From NCBI RefSeq assembly GCF_023091745.1, contig NC_068922.1:33088501-33152500 (forward strand): 64,000 bases of DNA, in the 5' to 3' direction. Each line of letters starts with the position of its first letter. Position 1 is the stretch's first letter. Made by a program: the position numbers and the translations under genes. Positions 33,530-45,470 of the stretch are shown here, piece by piece. The stretch comes from Budorcas taxicolor (taxonomy: Eukaryota > Chordata > Mammalia > Artiodactyla > Bovidae). Under the pieces are notes generated by a model that was not told the DNA's origin, did no database searches, and was given only the letters and a program-made list of their open reading frames with translations.

Positions 33530-34075
33530 CCAGAGTATTAGTTACTTATTGCTGTTTAATAAATTGCCTCCATAGTGGCTTGTATAAATAAAAATGCTGC
33601 TTCTTTCAGTATTTGTGGAGCAGGAATCTGGGCACAGTTGAGCTGAGCTGCATGAAGCTGCAGGTGAGCAGTCAGCTAGGTCTGGGTTCTCATCTAAAGA
33701 CTAGACCTGGAGGGTAGAAGCCACTTCTAAGCTCACACACCTGGTTATTATCAGTCTCAGGAAATCAACTTTCAATCTTACTCACCTGAGCCTCTCCATA
33801 GGGGCTGACTGACAATATGGTTGCCAGCTTCCGCAAGGGAACCAGGCAAGAGACAGGCAGCAAAAGTTGGGGCCACCAAGATGGAATCTGCAATCCTTCA
33901 TCACCCAGTCTCAGAATCGACACCATCGCCTCCACCAGATTGTCTTCTCCAGAAGTGAGTCACTCAGTCCAGCCCACGTGGAAGGGAGGGCACCACAGAA
34001 CAATGTAATACCAGGAGGCAGAGATCAGAGGGGGAGGATTTCAGAGGCTCTTTCCATGATCGGAATCAGTCCATG
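33530..34075. mobile_element. Ancient mammalian interspersed repeat, class not assigned
   Basis: gttacttattgctgtttaat, cataggggctgactgacaat, gtgagtcactcagtccagcc and aataccaggaggcagagatc match a common decayed mammalian repeat I recall but cannot name safely. The short ORFs here are not genes. Confidence 0.5.
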
Positions 34076-34554
34076 AGGATCTTATGGAGAGGAAGCAGCT
34101 GAATATGCTCTTATTTTTGTCTGCCTCCCATCCGTTTGGGAAGTGACTCCTTGCTCCTTCTCAGTCTCTGTGGCTCTGGAGACTGAAAGCTCGCCTCACC
34201 CTGGCTCTTGGGGTTGGGCAGCCACAGTGTCCCCAGCCTGGCCGGTAACAGTGCTGCATCTCTGTGGCCAGAATGACTGGTTTGGGGATGAGACACAGAG
34301 TCCTTTTTCAGGAACTGACACAGGTGCTGGCAGAAACCAGGCCTCCTAGGATCACAGGTGCTGTGAAATGTGGGAAACCGGAATTCTTCTGCCTCTTGTG
34401 TCTATATATAGGACTCCTTTGCTCCATGTGAAAAAATTCTTAGAATAAAACAAAGCCGAGAGGGGCAGAGTGAGTTAAACACACCAAATCCTCGTATATC
34501 TCCTACCCCTCTGAGCCCAGCTCTGCCTAAAGTCAGGCTTGCCTTTCCTTTTGC

Positions 34555-34682
34555 TGTTTTATCTGGCTGCGGTGCATCATGTGGGCTCCTAATTGTGGCA
34601 CGTTTTCTGAGTAGTGATCAAACGTGGACCCCCTGCATTGGGAGCACAAAGCCTTAACCACGGGACCACCAGGAAGCCTTTT
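34555..34682 (-). mobile_element. CHR-type SINE
   Basis: Antisense and diverged: ttatctggctgcggtgcatc, cgggaccaccaggaagcc. Confidence 0.7.
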
Positions 34683-34984
34683 CTTAGTTTGCTTTGAATC
34701 TGGTTTTTAATCACTTTCATCACAACAACAACAACAAAATGGTTCTGATATATCCAGATGTTATGGATGTGGTCACAAATACACTATCTTCCCTTAATAA
34801 AACCATCATAGCAATGGCTTTCATAAAGTTGTCTAAATGCATTTAGTATATTTAAATTTTTTAACCTTATCAGCATAATGCTTAGAAAACCAAGCTCCAT
34901 GTGTTTCCTATTGTTTGAACTACTTCCTTTATTCACCTTAAATTTACTTTTCTCAAGATTCAGGAAACGTCTTCTTGTTCCATT

Positions 34985-35095
34985 TAAGTTCCCTAAGAAC
35001 AGGGACAAATGCTTTCCTAATTATTATTTCCTGCCTAACGTGCAGCACAATAACTGGCCACGCAATAGATCCTCAGGAATTGTTAAGTGAATCTT
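34985..35095 (+). mobile_element. MIR-like fragment
   Basis: ccctaagaacagggacaaat, gcagcacaataactggccac, gcaatagatcctcaggaatt resemble the end of an ancient MIR-class repeat. Low confidence. Confidence 0.35.
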
Positions 35096-35144
35096 TTAAG
35101 TATCCTTTCGATTATTGTTCCATAAGGTCAAGACTTGAGTTGGG

Positions 35145-35278
35145 GACCTCCCTGGCAGTCCAGTGGTTAAGACTCTGTGCTCCCAATGCACGGACATGAG
35201 TTTGATCCCTGGGAACTAAGATCCCACTTGCTGAATGGCCTGGCCAGATAAATAAATAAATACATAAACAGAATAAAA
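35145..35278 (+). mobile_element. CHR-type SINE with (AAAT)n tail
   Basis: acctccctggcagtccagtg, gagtttgatccctgggaact, aataaataaatacataaa. Confidence 0.82.
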
Positions 35279-35279
35279 A

Positions 35280-36455
35280 ACAAGACTTTATTTTTGCCCG
35301 TATGAAAACCAGTTCAGTATTTTCATGTTAACTTCAGGTTACTCCTATATACTTGGGGTTTTCATAATCACTGCTGTAAACAAGTCACAAAATCATTAAG
35401 TGAGACTAATCACAGAGGAATGCCAATGTTTATACTTCTTTCCCCGAGAAGTGCTCCTGAATCCTAAACCATTGTTTCTTGTCTCTAAGCAACTTCCCTC
35501 TGCTTCACCCCTAGTCTCCATCACACCATGGTGACTCAATTTCTAAAATAGCCTTTTGTGTGAAACTTTGTGAAAGGCTTTTTGAAAATCTTAATGGACG
35601 CCATTCATGAGCTTTTGTACATAGGCGTATGTGCCTCCTACAAGGGATTTATTAGCTCCATGAGGCTGGTTTCCTCTCAGAAGACCATAGAGGCCCCTCC
35701 AGCTCCTTCCTTGTCTCTCCAGGTGCATAGGTGTGCGTGCACTTGTCTTTTGGGGAGAAGGGCTTAGCTCTTCTCTACGGATCTGTTTTGATGGGTTTTC
35801 AATATGCGGCAGATACTGTAGAATACTGTAGAGTGGAGACTGTCAAAGTCAAACTCTCCTGAAAGAGATGAGTAACTTTGGTTCAGTTAGCATGCTGAGG
35901 TCAAAAACAGGGAAATAGGGGCTCTGGTATGGTTAATATGGGCTGAAAACAGGAAGTTAGGTTAGAAACACAGGAAGTTGTGGTTGTCAGCCAAGGGTCA
36001 GGAATGTCACAGGTCCTTTAGGAATTTGACAGTGTCATTGGTTTCCTCTTTCTTCAGATTCCCTCCTCTCTTGATCTCTGCACATCATGCTTCCATCCTG
36101 CCTTGGAAAATACTCCTTCTCAGTCTTTCCTGGAGGCTCTTTTGTCTCTTTAACGTGATTGTTTTCCATCTTTGGTCTTATTATGTCTCCCTCTGCATGT
36201 TGCCATTGTCAACTTCACATCCTCCCTTCGATTTAGGGAGTCTATTTTATAGGCTGATAGAAATGTAAGTCATAGTAATTATAAATGTGTAAATTTGGGT
36301 CACATAGTTCTTCTCTGAGCTCCAGATGAATCTATTCACCTCCCTAGAGGACACATCCATGTCAATAGCCCACAGATGTTCCAAACCTGTGTCAGAAATC
36401 AAAGAACATCGGAACATGTCCAAGATCATATGCAAGGTCTGTACATAATTTAAGG
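35280..36455. other. Intergenic stretch, nothing recognised
   Basis: About 1.2 kb with no recognised repeat and no domain-bearing ORF. As one of the larger repeat-free blocks between the genes, it is a reasonable place to test for conservation. Confidence 0.4.
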
Positions 36456-36842
36456 CCGTTTTTCTCCTTTGGCAATGCTTTGGGATCTTAATTCCCCTAC
36501 CAGAGATTGAACCCATGTGCAATGGCATCCCACTCCAGTACTCTTGCCTGGAAGATCCCATGGACGGAGGAGCCTGGTAGGCTGCAGTCCATGGGGTCGT
36601 GAAGAGTCAAACATGACTGAGTGACTTCACTTTCACTTTTCACTTTCATGCACTGGAGAAGGAAATGGCAACCCACTCCAGTGTTCTTGCCTGGAGAATC
36701 CCAGGGATGGGGGAGCCTGGTGGGCTGCCCTCTATGGGATCGCACAGAGTTGGACATGACTGAAACGACTTAGCAGCAGCAGCAGCAGCCATGAAGTAGA
36801 AGGACAAAGTCCTAACTACTGGACTGCAGGAGAATTTCCAAG
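36455..36842 (-). mobile_element. CHR-type SINE split by a Bov-A2
   Basis: The left part, ctttgggatcttaattcccc to gagattgaaccca, and the right part, gtcctaactactggactgca, form one antisense CHR element around the Bov-A2. Confidence 0.7.
36517..36789 (+). mobile_element. Bov-A2 SINE (dimer) nested in CHR SINE
   Basis: Starts gtgcaatggcatcccactcc; second monomer at 36,655; (AGC)n tail at 36,772-36,789. Possible short duplication ccatg on each side. Confidence 0.85.
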
Positions 36843-37384
36843 GCCTGTTTCACTATAGATGACCAAAAATAAACAAAAAACCCCTACTGTATTTCACAGA
36901 ATCTAAGGAGAATCTGGACAGGTTGGGGTACAACTAGGTTCAGAAAGACCTGGAACCAGAACCTAAAATCCTGGTGATTTCTCTCCAAATTATACCTCTA
37001 TACCTCCCACCCCCCCACCACACCCCCAGTTATCCGTTTCATATCTCCTTTTGATGTGGACTAAATTCTTCTGCTTCTCAGTTTACCTGGTTGGAAACAA
37101 TAAAGATTTCCATTTTCCCTGCTTTAGTCATGCAGAGAGAGACTGACCTGATTCTTTCTGGGTTTTCAATTCAAAACCCTAAAGAAGAAAGTCATTGACT
37201 CAGCCATGGTCAAAGTGCCCACCCATCAGCTGATCAACTTTCACTTTTGGCCTCACATGTATGTGTATGTACTTCAAAGTTGTCCTGTAGTTCACTGATG
37301 CTCTGGTCATTCTGCTTTCAACCTTTTTTCTCTGTGTGTTTCATTTTGGAAAGTTTCTATTAGTATGCATCATACTCTTTATCC

Positions 37385-37553
37385 ATTTGGCTACACTGGG
37401 TCTTAGTTGTGGCCTGTGGGACCTTTATTTTAGTTGTGCATGTAGGCTCTTAGCTGTGGCATGTGGGATCTAGTTCCACCACCAGCGACTGACCCTAGGC
37501 CCCCTGCATTGGGAGCTTGGAGTCTCAGGCACTGGACCACCAGGGAAATCTCT
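37385..37553 (-). mobile_element. CHR-type SINE
   Basis: Antisense: tggctacactgggtcttagt, gcatgtgggatctagttcca, ggcactggaccaccagggaa. Confidence 0.82.
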
Positions 37554-37564
37554 GCATTACTACT

Positions 37565-38578
37565 CTTTTCTTTAGTTGTATCTTTGCTGCTGCTAATCAC
37601 ATCCAGTATGTTTTTCACTGTAGACATTATATTTTTTGTACCTGTGGTGTTTTTTAAATTTTATTCCATTTTGTTACTTAAAGGGCTTACTCTTTTGTTT
37701 AGATTCTTAAACATATGGAATATATAACCACATGTAATTATTAACATAACAACTGTTGTGATGTCTTTGCCACTAATTTTATCTTTGTCTAATGTCCATG
37801 TCATTTCTGGGTCTGTTTCTACGGATTGCTTTTTCTCCTCACGATTCATGGTATTTTTCTGCTTGTTTGCATGCCTGGTCATTTTTCACTGGATGCCAGA
37901 CATTGTGAATTTTACCTTCTTAGGTGCTGGATATTTTTCTGTTCCTATGAAAGTTTTCGTGAGCTTTGTTCTGAGAAGCAGTTAAATTACTTGGAAACAG
38001 TTCAGTCCTTTCCACGGTCCTGCTGAGCTTTGCCAGGCAGGATGGGGACGGCCTTCATTCTGGAGCGCATCTTGCCACTCCTCTGAGGCAGTGCTCTTTT
38101 GCATGTTCTACCCGATGCCCTGGGAATTGTAAGGTTCTTCATTTCAGGATGAGTCCCTCTGGTCCTACCCTTGAGTAGTTTCCCCACCCTCAGGGGCTGA
38201 CCAGTCCTCAACCAAAGGCTCTTGGGGACCCTCTGCTGGTCTCTGGAGCTCTTTCCCTGGGTGGCACTCCCATCACTGCCACTGGACCACTCAAGGACAC
38301 AATGTCACAGCCTCCCTGGACACCTGAGGTCCACCGGGGTCCCCACTCTCTGAGCTGCCCCCGCAAAACTCTCCAGGCAGTAGGCTGAGACAGCCGCAGT
38401 GCTCACCTCACTTGTCTCCACTCTCTCAGGGATTGTTGTCCTGGGTGCAGTGTCTGAAAACACTCATTTCCTGTATTTTCCTGTCTTTCAAAATTGTTTC
38501 AGAAAGGAGAAAGGTAAATCCAGTTGTTGCTGTCACGCCATCTGGGCAGGAAGTAGAAGTCCAATCTTTTGAAACTAA
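37565..38578 (-). mobile_element. Ancient L1/HAL1-like element (5' UTR and ORF1 side)
   Basis: Antisense phrases ctgctaatcacatccagtat, ggatgccagacattgtgaat and ggtgctggatatttttctgt, ending cacgccatctgggcaggaag. This is the reverse complement of an old L1 or half-L1 from its 5' end into ORF1. The same element recurs at 42,300-44,105. Subfamily unassigned. Confidence 0.55.
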
Positions 38579-38612
38579 TTGCAGTTTTTTTTTTTTTTTT
38601 TAACTTTAATCT

Positions 38613-38740
38613 CATGAGATTTCCCTGGCAGTGCAGCGGTTAAGACTCCTGGCTTCCAGTGCAGGTGGCACAGGTTTGATCCTTGGTGGTGAGGGGCCTA
38701 AGATCCCACATGCTGTGCGTTGGAGCCAAAAAAATTAATA
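38613..38740 (+). mobile_element. CHR-type SINE
   Basis: gagatttccctggcagtgca, caggtttgatccttggtggt, gatcccacatgctgtgcgtt. Confidence 0.82.
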
Positions 38741-38744
38741 AAAT

Positions 38745-38975
38745 AGGGACTTCCCTGGTGGGCCAGTGGTTAAGAATCCCTGTTGCAATGCCACCTTACA
38801 ATGCAGGAGATGCAGGTTCAATCCCTGGTTGGGAAAAAAAGCTCCCACATGCCACAGAGCAACAAAGTCCATGTGCTGCTACTACTGAACCCTTTCACCA
38901 CAGCTAGAGAGTCCACACGCTGCAGCTAAGACCCAAATGCAGCCAAATACATAAATAGTTTTTAAGTGAAAAAAA
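38745..38975 (+). mobile_element. CHR-type SINE, long form
   Basis: gggacttccctggtgggcca, gcaggttcaatccctggttg, ccacatgccacagagcaaca, aagacccaaatgcagccaaa. Tandem with the previous SINE. Confidence 0.85.
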
Positions 38976-38979
38976 AAAT

Positions 38980-40005
38980 TAAAAGGTGAAACTCTAGGCT
39001 CTTGAACATTTGTGTACTTTGGGGTCCGTTTGAAACATCCTTTCTTTCTACCCCGTCTGCCTGGCAGGACTCAGGGTGGCATCAGCTGCTCCCAAACCTT
39101 CCCAGCACCACCACACCCACACCATCCTTCCTCTGTGCTCCATGGCATCATTCACACACAGTGCAAGCTGGGTTCCCTCAGTGAACCCCATACCCTGTGT
39201 GCACAGATCAGAGCGTCTTCATCTTTGCATCTTGGACTTTAACATAGCAAGCGCTCAACATATGTTTAGTGAAAGGAATTGAAAACTGTATATAATTACA
39301 CCCAAACAGAGACCAGTCTTCACTGCTTATTCCACAGCGTTTTTAAAGCTGTTACCTGCAAACGTGGGCTATAATTTAAACATTCCTATATTCTGGACTT
39401 GACGACATGTGTTTAAATCAAGTGTATCATTAGCAAAATTCTCAGCCATCAAACTAAGGCGATTCTCAACAAAAGTGGTTTAGTTAGAAGTGTATTTCTG
39501 AAGCCCTCCTACTGATGAGGGTGGCAGACGGTTGGCATATGTCTTCTGTGCATTTGGTTTACTGCTTATGTTGAATATGAGATCCTCTGAGTGTGTCACA
39601 GATTTTTGAAAAAGGGCTTGTGTATTTACAGCTCATGCTGAGCAGAGTGCAACTGCAAATTCCAAGCAAACAACCTCATCATTTGCTTCCTTGTGTAGTA
39701 AAACCCTTCCCTGACCGAAAAGGAAGTCAGACCACAATCTCCAACAGTGCATTTGACCCTGTGGAGGTGCAATGGTTGCTCAGCAGTAACAGATGCTAAA
39801 GTTTGATATTAGGTTTTTCAAGAGTCAGACCTTTGAGATTCTGTCATAGGTCCGTCCTGGACTACACATTTTCTCAAATGATAAAAGTCCATCCACAGCC
39901 CCTTCCCAAACCTCTGGGACACTTTGTGTAGTTTGAGCTTAAACCTACTTGAGGCCTCAGTGCTTTCTTTTCTAACCTAAATAAAAAATATCCCGAGAAA
40001 TAAGT
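38980..40005. other. Intergenic stretch, mostly unassigned
   Basis: A weak MIR-like tail may lie at 39,200-39,285 (ctcaacatatgtttagtgaa). Otherwise no repeat or gene is seen; short ORFs lack domains. Confidence 0.4.
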
Positions 40006-40009
40006 GACA

Positions 40010-40140
40010 ATGAATTCCCTAAGTCCAGTGCTTAGGGCTCCGTAATTCCACTGCAGGGGGCATGGGTTCTATCCCTGATCTAGGAACTAAGATTCTACAC
40101 ACCATGTGATGCGGCCAAAATATTAATTAATCAATTTAAA
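40010..40140 (+). mobile_element. CHR-type SINE
   Basis: tgaattccctaagtccagtg, gggttctatccctgatctag, accatgtgatgcggcc, A/T-rich tail. Confidence 0.78.
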
Positions 40141-40141
40141 A

Positions 40142-40795
40142 AAACCTCTCATATGCAGTAATGCAGATGGACTTAGAGATTATCATACAAGTCAGACAGA
40201 AAGAGGAATACCATATGATATCTCTTATATGTGGAATCTAAAAATAGGATACAAATAAACTTATTTACAAAATGGAAAACAGACCCACAGACATAGAAAA
40301 CAAACTTACGGTTACCAAAGGGAAAAGGTGGGGGAGACGGATAAATTAAGAATTCATGATTAGCATATACGCACTGTGTGTGTGCTCAGTTGCTCGGTCA
40401 GGTCCGACTCTGCGGTCTCATGGACTGTAGCCCACAAGGCTTCTCTGTCCATGGGATTTTCCAGGCAAGAGTACTGGAGTGGGTTGCCACTTCCTACTCC
40501 AGGGAATATTCCCGACCCAGGGATCGAACCCGCATCTCTTGCATCTCCTGCTCTGGCAGGTGGATTGTTTACCACTAGTGCCACCTGGGAAGCCGTATAC
40601 ATACACTACTATCTATGAGATAGAAAATCAACAGTAACCTACTGAATAACTGCTCAATACTCTGTAATAACCTAAATGGGAAAATAATTTGAAAAAGAAT
40701 AGATATCTGTATATGTATAATTGAATCATTTTGCTGTACACCTGAAACTAATACAACATTGTAAATAAACTATATTCCAATTAAAAAAAAAAACT
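40142..40795 (+). mobile_element. L1 LINE 3' UTR split by a Bov-tA
   Basis: Sense L1 end: gcagatggacttagagatta, catatgatatctcttatatg, then an insertion, then tttgctgtacacctgaaact, acattgtaaataaactatat and an A tail. Confidence 0.82.
40377..40595 (-). mobile_element. Bov-tA SINE nested in L1
   Basis: Antisense: gtgctcagttgctcggtcag, ctggagtgggttgccacttc, acccagggatcgaacccgca, ccacctgggaagcc. Possible atatac/tatac duplication. Confidence 0.85.
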
Positions 40796-41539
40796 TGAAG
40801 ACAAAATGCCCAACCCAAAGGAACACTCTCAAGTGCTAGAGTTCCAGGCATAATGGGGATAAATATTTTGAGTACTTTTAAGTTGCTCATTTCACCCATA
40901 CATAAGGCTAGCCCTGCCAGAGTATGGATGACAATAGCTCTATCACTAAATAGGAAGAGGGGTACTAGAAGAGACCATTTAAAAAATTACAGATGTACTA
41001 TTCCACTGCATCCTAAGAGACAGCTGCTTTTACTAACAGCAATGATATAAGTGAAACCTTACTCCCTAAAGGAAAAGTGGTTTGCTACGTTCAGCCTTTT
41101 CCAGCAACCTACTCAAGCCAACAATGACCAGTTCCATTGATTTTGTTTATTTTAATCTAATTAAATTACCCAACAGCCACTTTCCTTCCCTTTTATTATT
41201 TTGGGAAAATATCATGCTTTGAAGTAGTCTAATCTAGGCTGATAAAAACAATCAATGTTCAGATTTCTTTAGGAAGATATACTAAATTCCATGATGACAG
41301 AAATGATGTTTACCTTTATTCTGTCCGTTGACTCCTGTGTCTCATTTTGTGCCAATGCCATGTTTTGATTACTGCAGCTCTGTAGTATTGTCTGAAGTCT
41401 GGCAGGATTATGCTGCCTGCCTTGTTCTTTTTCTTCAATACTGCTTTGTCACTGCTGGGTATTTTATGATTTCATATACATTTTAGGATTATTTGTTCTA
41501 GTTCTGTGAAAAATGTCATGGGTGATTTGATAGTGTTAG

Positions 41540-41727
41540 TTCCCCAGTTGTGTCTGACTCTTTGTGACCCCATAGACTGTAGCTCATCAGGCTCCTCTGT
41601 CCATGGAATTCTCCAGGCAAGAATATCGGAGTGAGTATCCATTCCCTTCTCCAGGGGATTTTCCTGACCTAAGGATCAAACCTGGCTCTCCTACATTGCA
41701 GGTATCTAAGCCACCAGGGAAGCACAT
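41540..41727 (-). mobile_element. Bov-tA SINE
   Basis: Antisense: ccccagttgtgtctgactct, catggaattctccaggcaag, gacctaaggatcaaacctgg, taagccaccagggaagc. Confidence 0.85.
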
Positions 41728-41944
41728 TAAATTTATAGATTTCTTTGGGTGGTATGGTCATCTTAGCAATATTAATTCTTCCAATCCAAGAGCATGGGAT
41801 ATCTTTCCATTTCTTTGAATCCTCTTCAGTTGCCTTTATTAATGCTATGTAGTTCTCAGCATATAAGTCTTTCACTCCTTGGTAAGGTTTATTCCTCCTA
41901 AGTGTTTTATTTTTTTGATAGAATTTTAAAAGGGATTGTTGGTA

Positions 41945-42140
41945 CTTCCAAGGTGGTTCAGTGGCTAAGACTCTGAACTCCTAATGCTGGCAGCTTGGGT
42001 TTGATCCCTGGTCAGGGAACTAAATCCCACATGCCACAACTAAGAGTTTGCATACCACAACTAAAGATCTTGCATGCTGTAACTGAGACCTGGCACAGTC
42101 AAGTAAATAAGTAAATATTTTAGAACATAAAAAATAAAAT
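41945..42140 (+). mobile_element. CHR-type SINE
   Basis: acttccaaggtggttcagtg, ggtttgatccctggtcaggg, gagacctggcacagtcaagt, A/T-rich tail. Confidence 0.82.
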
Positions 42141-42404
42141 GGATTGTTTACATTCCCTTTCTGGTATTTCATTGTTAGTGTAAAGAAATGCAACCAATTT
42201 CCATATATTTATCTTGTATCCTGCTAACTTGCAAAATTCTTTTATCAGTTCGAATAGTTTTTGTGTGGAGTCTTTAAGAGTTTTTTACATATCAAGTTCA
42301 CTAATCTTTTCCTCTGTATTGTCTGATCTGCTGTTAATCCCATCTAGTGTATTTTCTGTGTGTTTTCCATATTTAAAAGTTCAGTGTGGAAATGTGGGTT
42401 ACAT

Positions 42405-42530
42405 CTTTTCTTTTTCTTTTGGCCATACTGCATAGCTTGTGGGATTTTACTTCCCAACCAAGGATCAAATCTGTATCCCCTGCAATGGAAGTGTGGAGTC
42501 CTAACCATTGGACTGCTGGGTAATTCCCAG
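42405..42530 (-). mobile_element. CHR-type SINE
   Basis: Antisense: tttttcttttggccatactg, acttcccaaccaaggatcaa, ggactgctgggtaattccc. Confidence 0.78.
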
Positions 42531-43231
42531 ATTACATCTCCAAATATCCCTTTGTCATGCTTCTTTAACACACGGAGTATAACAACTGTTTCAATGTTCC
42601 CATCCACCAATTCTATCAAAAGTTCCACATGGTCTATTTCTATTTATTGATTTTTTTTCTCACTGTGGGTTGTGTTTTCCTGCTTCTTTTTGTTCTGTCA
42701 TTTTGTGCAGACACTAGACTGTGAATTTTACATTGTTGGATGCAGGATTATTATTATATTCCTATAAGTATCTTTTGAGCTTTATCCTGATTTGCAGTTA
42801 AACAACTTGAAAACCATTTGATCTTTTCAAGGTTCATTTTTACATTTTGTGAGGTGGAGCCCAAGCAGCCTTCAGTCTACAGCTAATCTGGCCCCTCTCC
42901 TGAGGCAATATTCTTCTTAGTATTTGACTTAATGTGTAGTAGTGAAGAGGTTTTTGTTCTGGCAGAGGTTTGACCTGTGAGGAGTGTTCAGCCTCCTCCT
43001 TACAGGTAGTAGTACTTTTTCTAGCCTTGGGCTCTTTCCTCACAGGAATGTGCTGATCACAGCTCAGCTGAAGACTTGAGGAGTCCTCTGAAGTTCTCTA
43101 AAGCTCTCTTTCAGAGGGTTCTTTGCTCTCCTGTACTCTCCCTGCAAATTATAACCACTTTCACTTCAATTCTGTCATTTTCACGTTTCTTCAGAGATTC
43201 CCTTGGGCTCCATTTGAGTTTCTCCCTCCTG

Positions 43232-43575
43232 GAGCCAGAGAAGACTCTTGAGAGTCCCTTGGACTGCAAGGAGATCCAACCAGTCAAGGAAATCAATCCT
43301 GAATATTCAGTGGAAGGACTGACGGCTGAAGCTGAAGCTCCAATTCTTTGGCCACCTGATGCGAAGAGCTGACTCATTGGAAAAGACCCTAATGTTAGGA
43401 AAGACTGAGGGCAAGAGGAGAAGGGGGCGACAGAGGATGAGATGGTTGGATGGCATCACCGACTCCATGGACATGAGTTTGAGCAAACTTTGGGAGATAG
43501 TGAAGGACAGGGAAGCCTGGTGTGCTGCAGTTCTTGGGGTCGCAAACAGCTGGACATGACTGAGTGACTGAACAA
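43232..43575 (+). mobile_element. BovB LINE 3' end, 5'-truncated
   Basis: Homologous to 28,410-28,750: agaagactcttgagagtccc, gcaaggagatccaaccagtc, gatgagatggttggatggca, ggacatgactgagtgactga. Confidence 0.88.
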
Positions 43576-43649
43576 CTACAACTCCTTGAGCTACAGCCTG
43601 GAAAGTGTGGATGGGGAGCTGGGACCCCTCAGGTGTTTCCTGTCTGAGG

Positions 43650-43985
43650 GAACACTGTCTTCTTTGGCTATGCCATGTGGCTTGTGGGATCTTAGTTTCC
43701 CAACCAGAGATTGAGACCAGGCCTTTAGCAGTGAAAGCACCGAGTTCTAACCACTGAAGAGTGAAAGTGAAAGTTGCTCAGTCGTGTCCCGCTCTTTGCA
43801 ACCCTATGGACCATAGAGTCCACGGAATTCTCTAGGCCAGAATATTGGAGTGGGTAGCCTTTCCCTTCTCCAGGTGATCTTCCCAACCCAGGGATCAAAC
43901 CCAGGTCTCCTGCATTGCAGGTAGATTCTTCTACCAGCTGAGCCACAAGGGAAGCCCCCTAACCACTGAACCACCAGGAAATTCC
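43650..43985 (-). mobile_element. CHR-type SINE split by a Bov-tA
   Basis: Left part: ggcttgtgggatcttagttt to ctaaccactgaa at 43,747-43,758. Right part: ctaaccactgaa at 43,959-43,970 then ccaccaggaaattccc. Confidence 0.85.
43759..43958 (-). mobile_element. Bov-tA SINE nested in CHR
   Basis: Antisense: gagtgaaagtgaaagttgct, gatcaaacccaggtctcctg, gagccacaagggaagcccc. A perfect 12-bp duplication, ctaaccactgaa, drawn from the host SINE, gives the order of insertion. Confidence 0.9.
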
Positions 43986-44184
43986 CAGGAACACTGTCTT
44001 AAGCTTTTTGTGGGTCCCTATCTATGAGCCAGTGTTTTGTATTTCCAATTTCTTAATTAAGGTAAGAGGGTAAATCCAATTCCTACTATGTCATGGCTGG
44101 AAGCATAACCCACCTGATGTTTTTGATCCCACTAAGTGACCTTATTCATGGTATTACATCTGGTAACAAGACTAACAGGCCCAA

Positions 44185-44325
44185 GGAATTGCTAGGTGGA
44201 ACAGTGGTTAGGACTTGGTACTTTCACTGCTGAGGGCCTGGGTTCAATCCCTGGTTGGGGACTAAGATCCCATAAGCCCCATGACACAGTGAAACAAAAC
44301 AAAGCAAAAAATAAGACAAACAGGC
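44185..44325 (+). mobile_element. CHR-type SINE
   Basis: ccaaggaattgctaggtgga, gggttcaatccctggttggg, cataagccccatgacacagt, A-rich tail. Confidence 0.78.
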
Positions 44326-44444
44326 CTGTAACTGGAATGACACACTCCAGTGAGTGATATACTCACTCAATGATCTACTGTGTGTCAATGACATCTGTAT
44401 CATAGGCTGACAAAGAAGTTCTCTTTAAAGTTTTTTAAAGACCA

Positions 44445-44577
44445 GTTTAATTTTTTTTGGTCCCACTTTTTCTGGCCACATGGCATGTGCATCTCAGTTC
44501 CCTGACCAGGGATCGAACCCCACTGCCTGCAGTGAAGCTTGGAGCCTTAGCAATTAGACTGCCACTGAAGTCCCCCA
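44445..44577 (-). mobile_element. CHR-type SINE
   Basis: Antisense: tttttttggtcccac, ctcagttccctgaccaggga, tcgaaccccactgcctgcag, actgaagtcccc. Inverted relative to the copy at 44,185. Confidence 0.82.
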
Positions 44578-44579
44578 AC

Positions 44580-45470
44580 TTTTTATTTAAAAAAATTGAA
44601 GCCTATGGAAACTTGAAAAAATTAAACAACGGAAATCCATAAGCCTTTCTGCTAGATTCACAAATTATTATTTTGCTACATATACTTCATTTCTCTATAT
44701 ATACTTTTCAACCAATTAAAAGTAAGTTTTACACCTAAATATTTATTCTGCATCTTCCAAGAAAAAGACATTCTCTTACATAACAAGAGCATTATCTTCT
44801 CTAAGAAATTTAACACTCTTACAATATATTTGCTATTATATAGCCTGTATTCAAATTTCCTCTAGTTGTATTTTGCTCTTTCCAGAATCACAGTCCAATC
44901 AAGAATCACTCACTTTCTTTGGTGCTTATGTCTCATAAAGCTCTTTTTCTCTGCCATCTTTGTCTTTTATAATGTTGACAGTATTGAGGTGCTCAGATCT
45001 GATATCTTGTTGAATTTAGATTTTTATAAACTGTAATAGTGTTAGTAAATTTTATGACAACTTGGGAAAAAGAAACGCCTCATTATTTTGGAATCATATT
45101 CATCCTGTCACTTTGAATACTATTAAATTTTGACTATGAATGAATCTTATGTTAAGAACTAATATATCTGAAAATTGCTCAGTGACTCAACTGTGCTATT
45201 ACAAAACTTAGAAGTAGAAGCAATCTAATACTGTATTTCTCCCTGGTGAAAGGAAAGGCAATTGAGACACTTTAGCTGTTTTGTTTTGTCATTTTTCTGT
45301 CTTAAGATCATAGGGTTGCTTAAAAACATAGTGAAACTTCTTTGCAAGCACAGTTCTTATAATCAAAATAGAAAGTCAGCACTTTCATGTTGACTCTTAA
45401 GCAGCTGAACTTGCATACCCCTCCCTCCTCCAAGTGAAATGGAATAGAAAAATACTTATTCTATTCTTTT
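44580..45470. other. Intergenic stretch, nothing recognised
   Basis: AT-rich. No repeat or gene assigned. Confidence 0.4.

Larger units (their letters stand above)
41327..44105 (-). mobile_element. Ancient L1 composite with five later insertions
   Basis: Antisense L1 ORF2 (gttttgattactgcagctct, ggcaggattatgctgcctgc, ccaatccaagagcatgggat) runs to about 42,295. It joins ORF1/5' UTR-side sequence homologous to 37,565-38,578 (gtctgatctgctgttaatcc, gcagacactagactgtgaat, and a final catggctggaagcataacc). The middle of the L1 is missing at the joint. Later insertions: Bov-tA 41,540; CHR 41,945; CHR 42,405; BovB 43,232; CHR 43,650 with a Bov-tA inside it. Confidence 0.6.
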
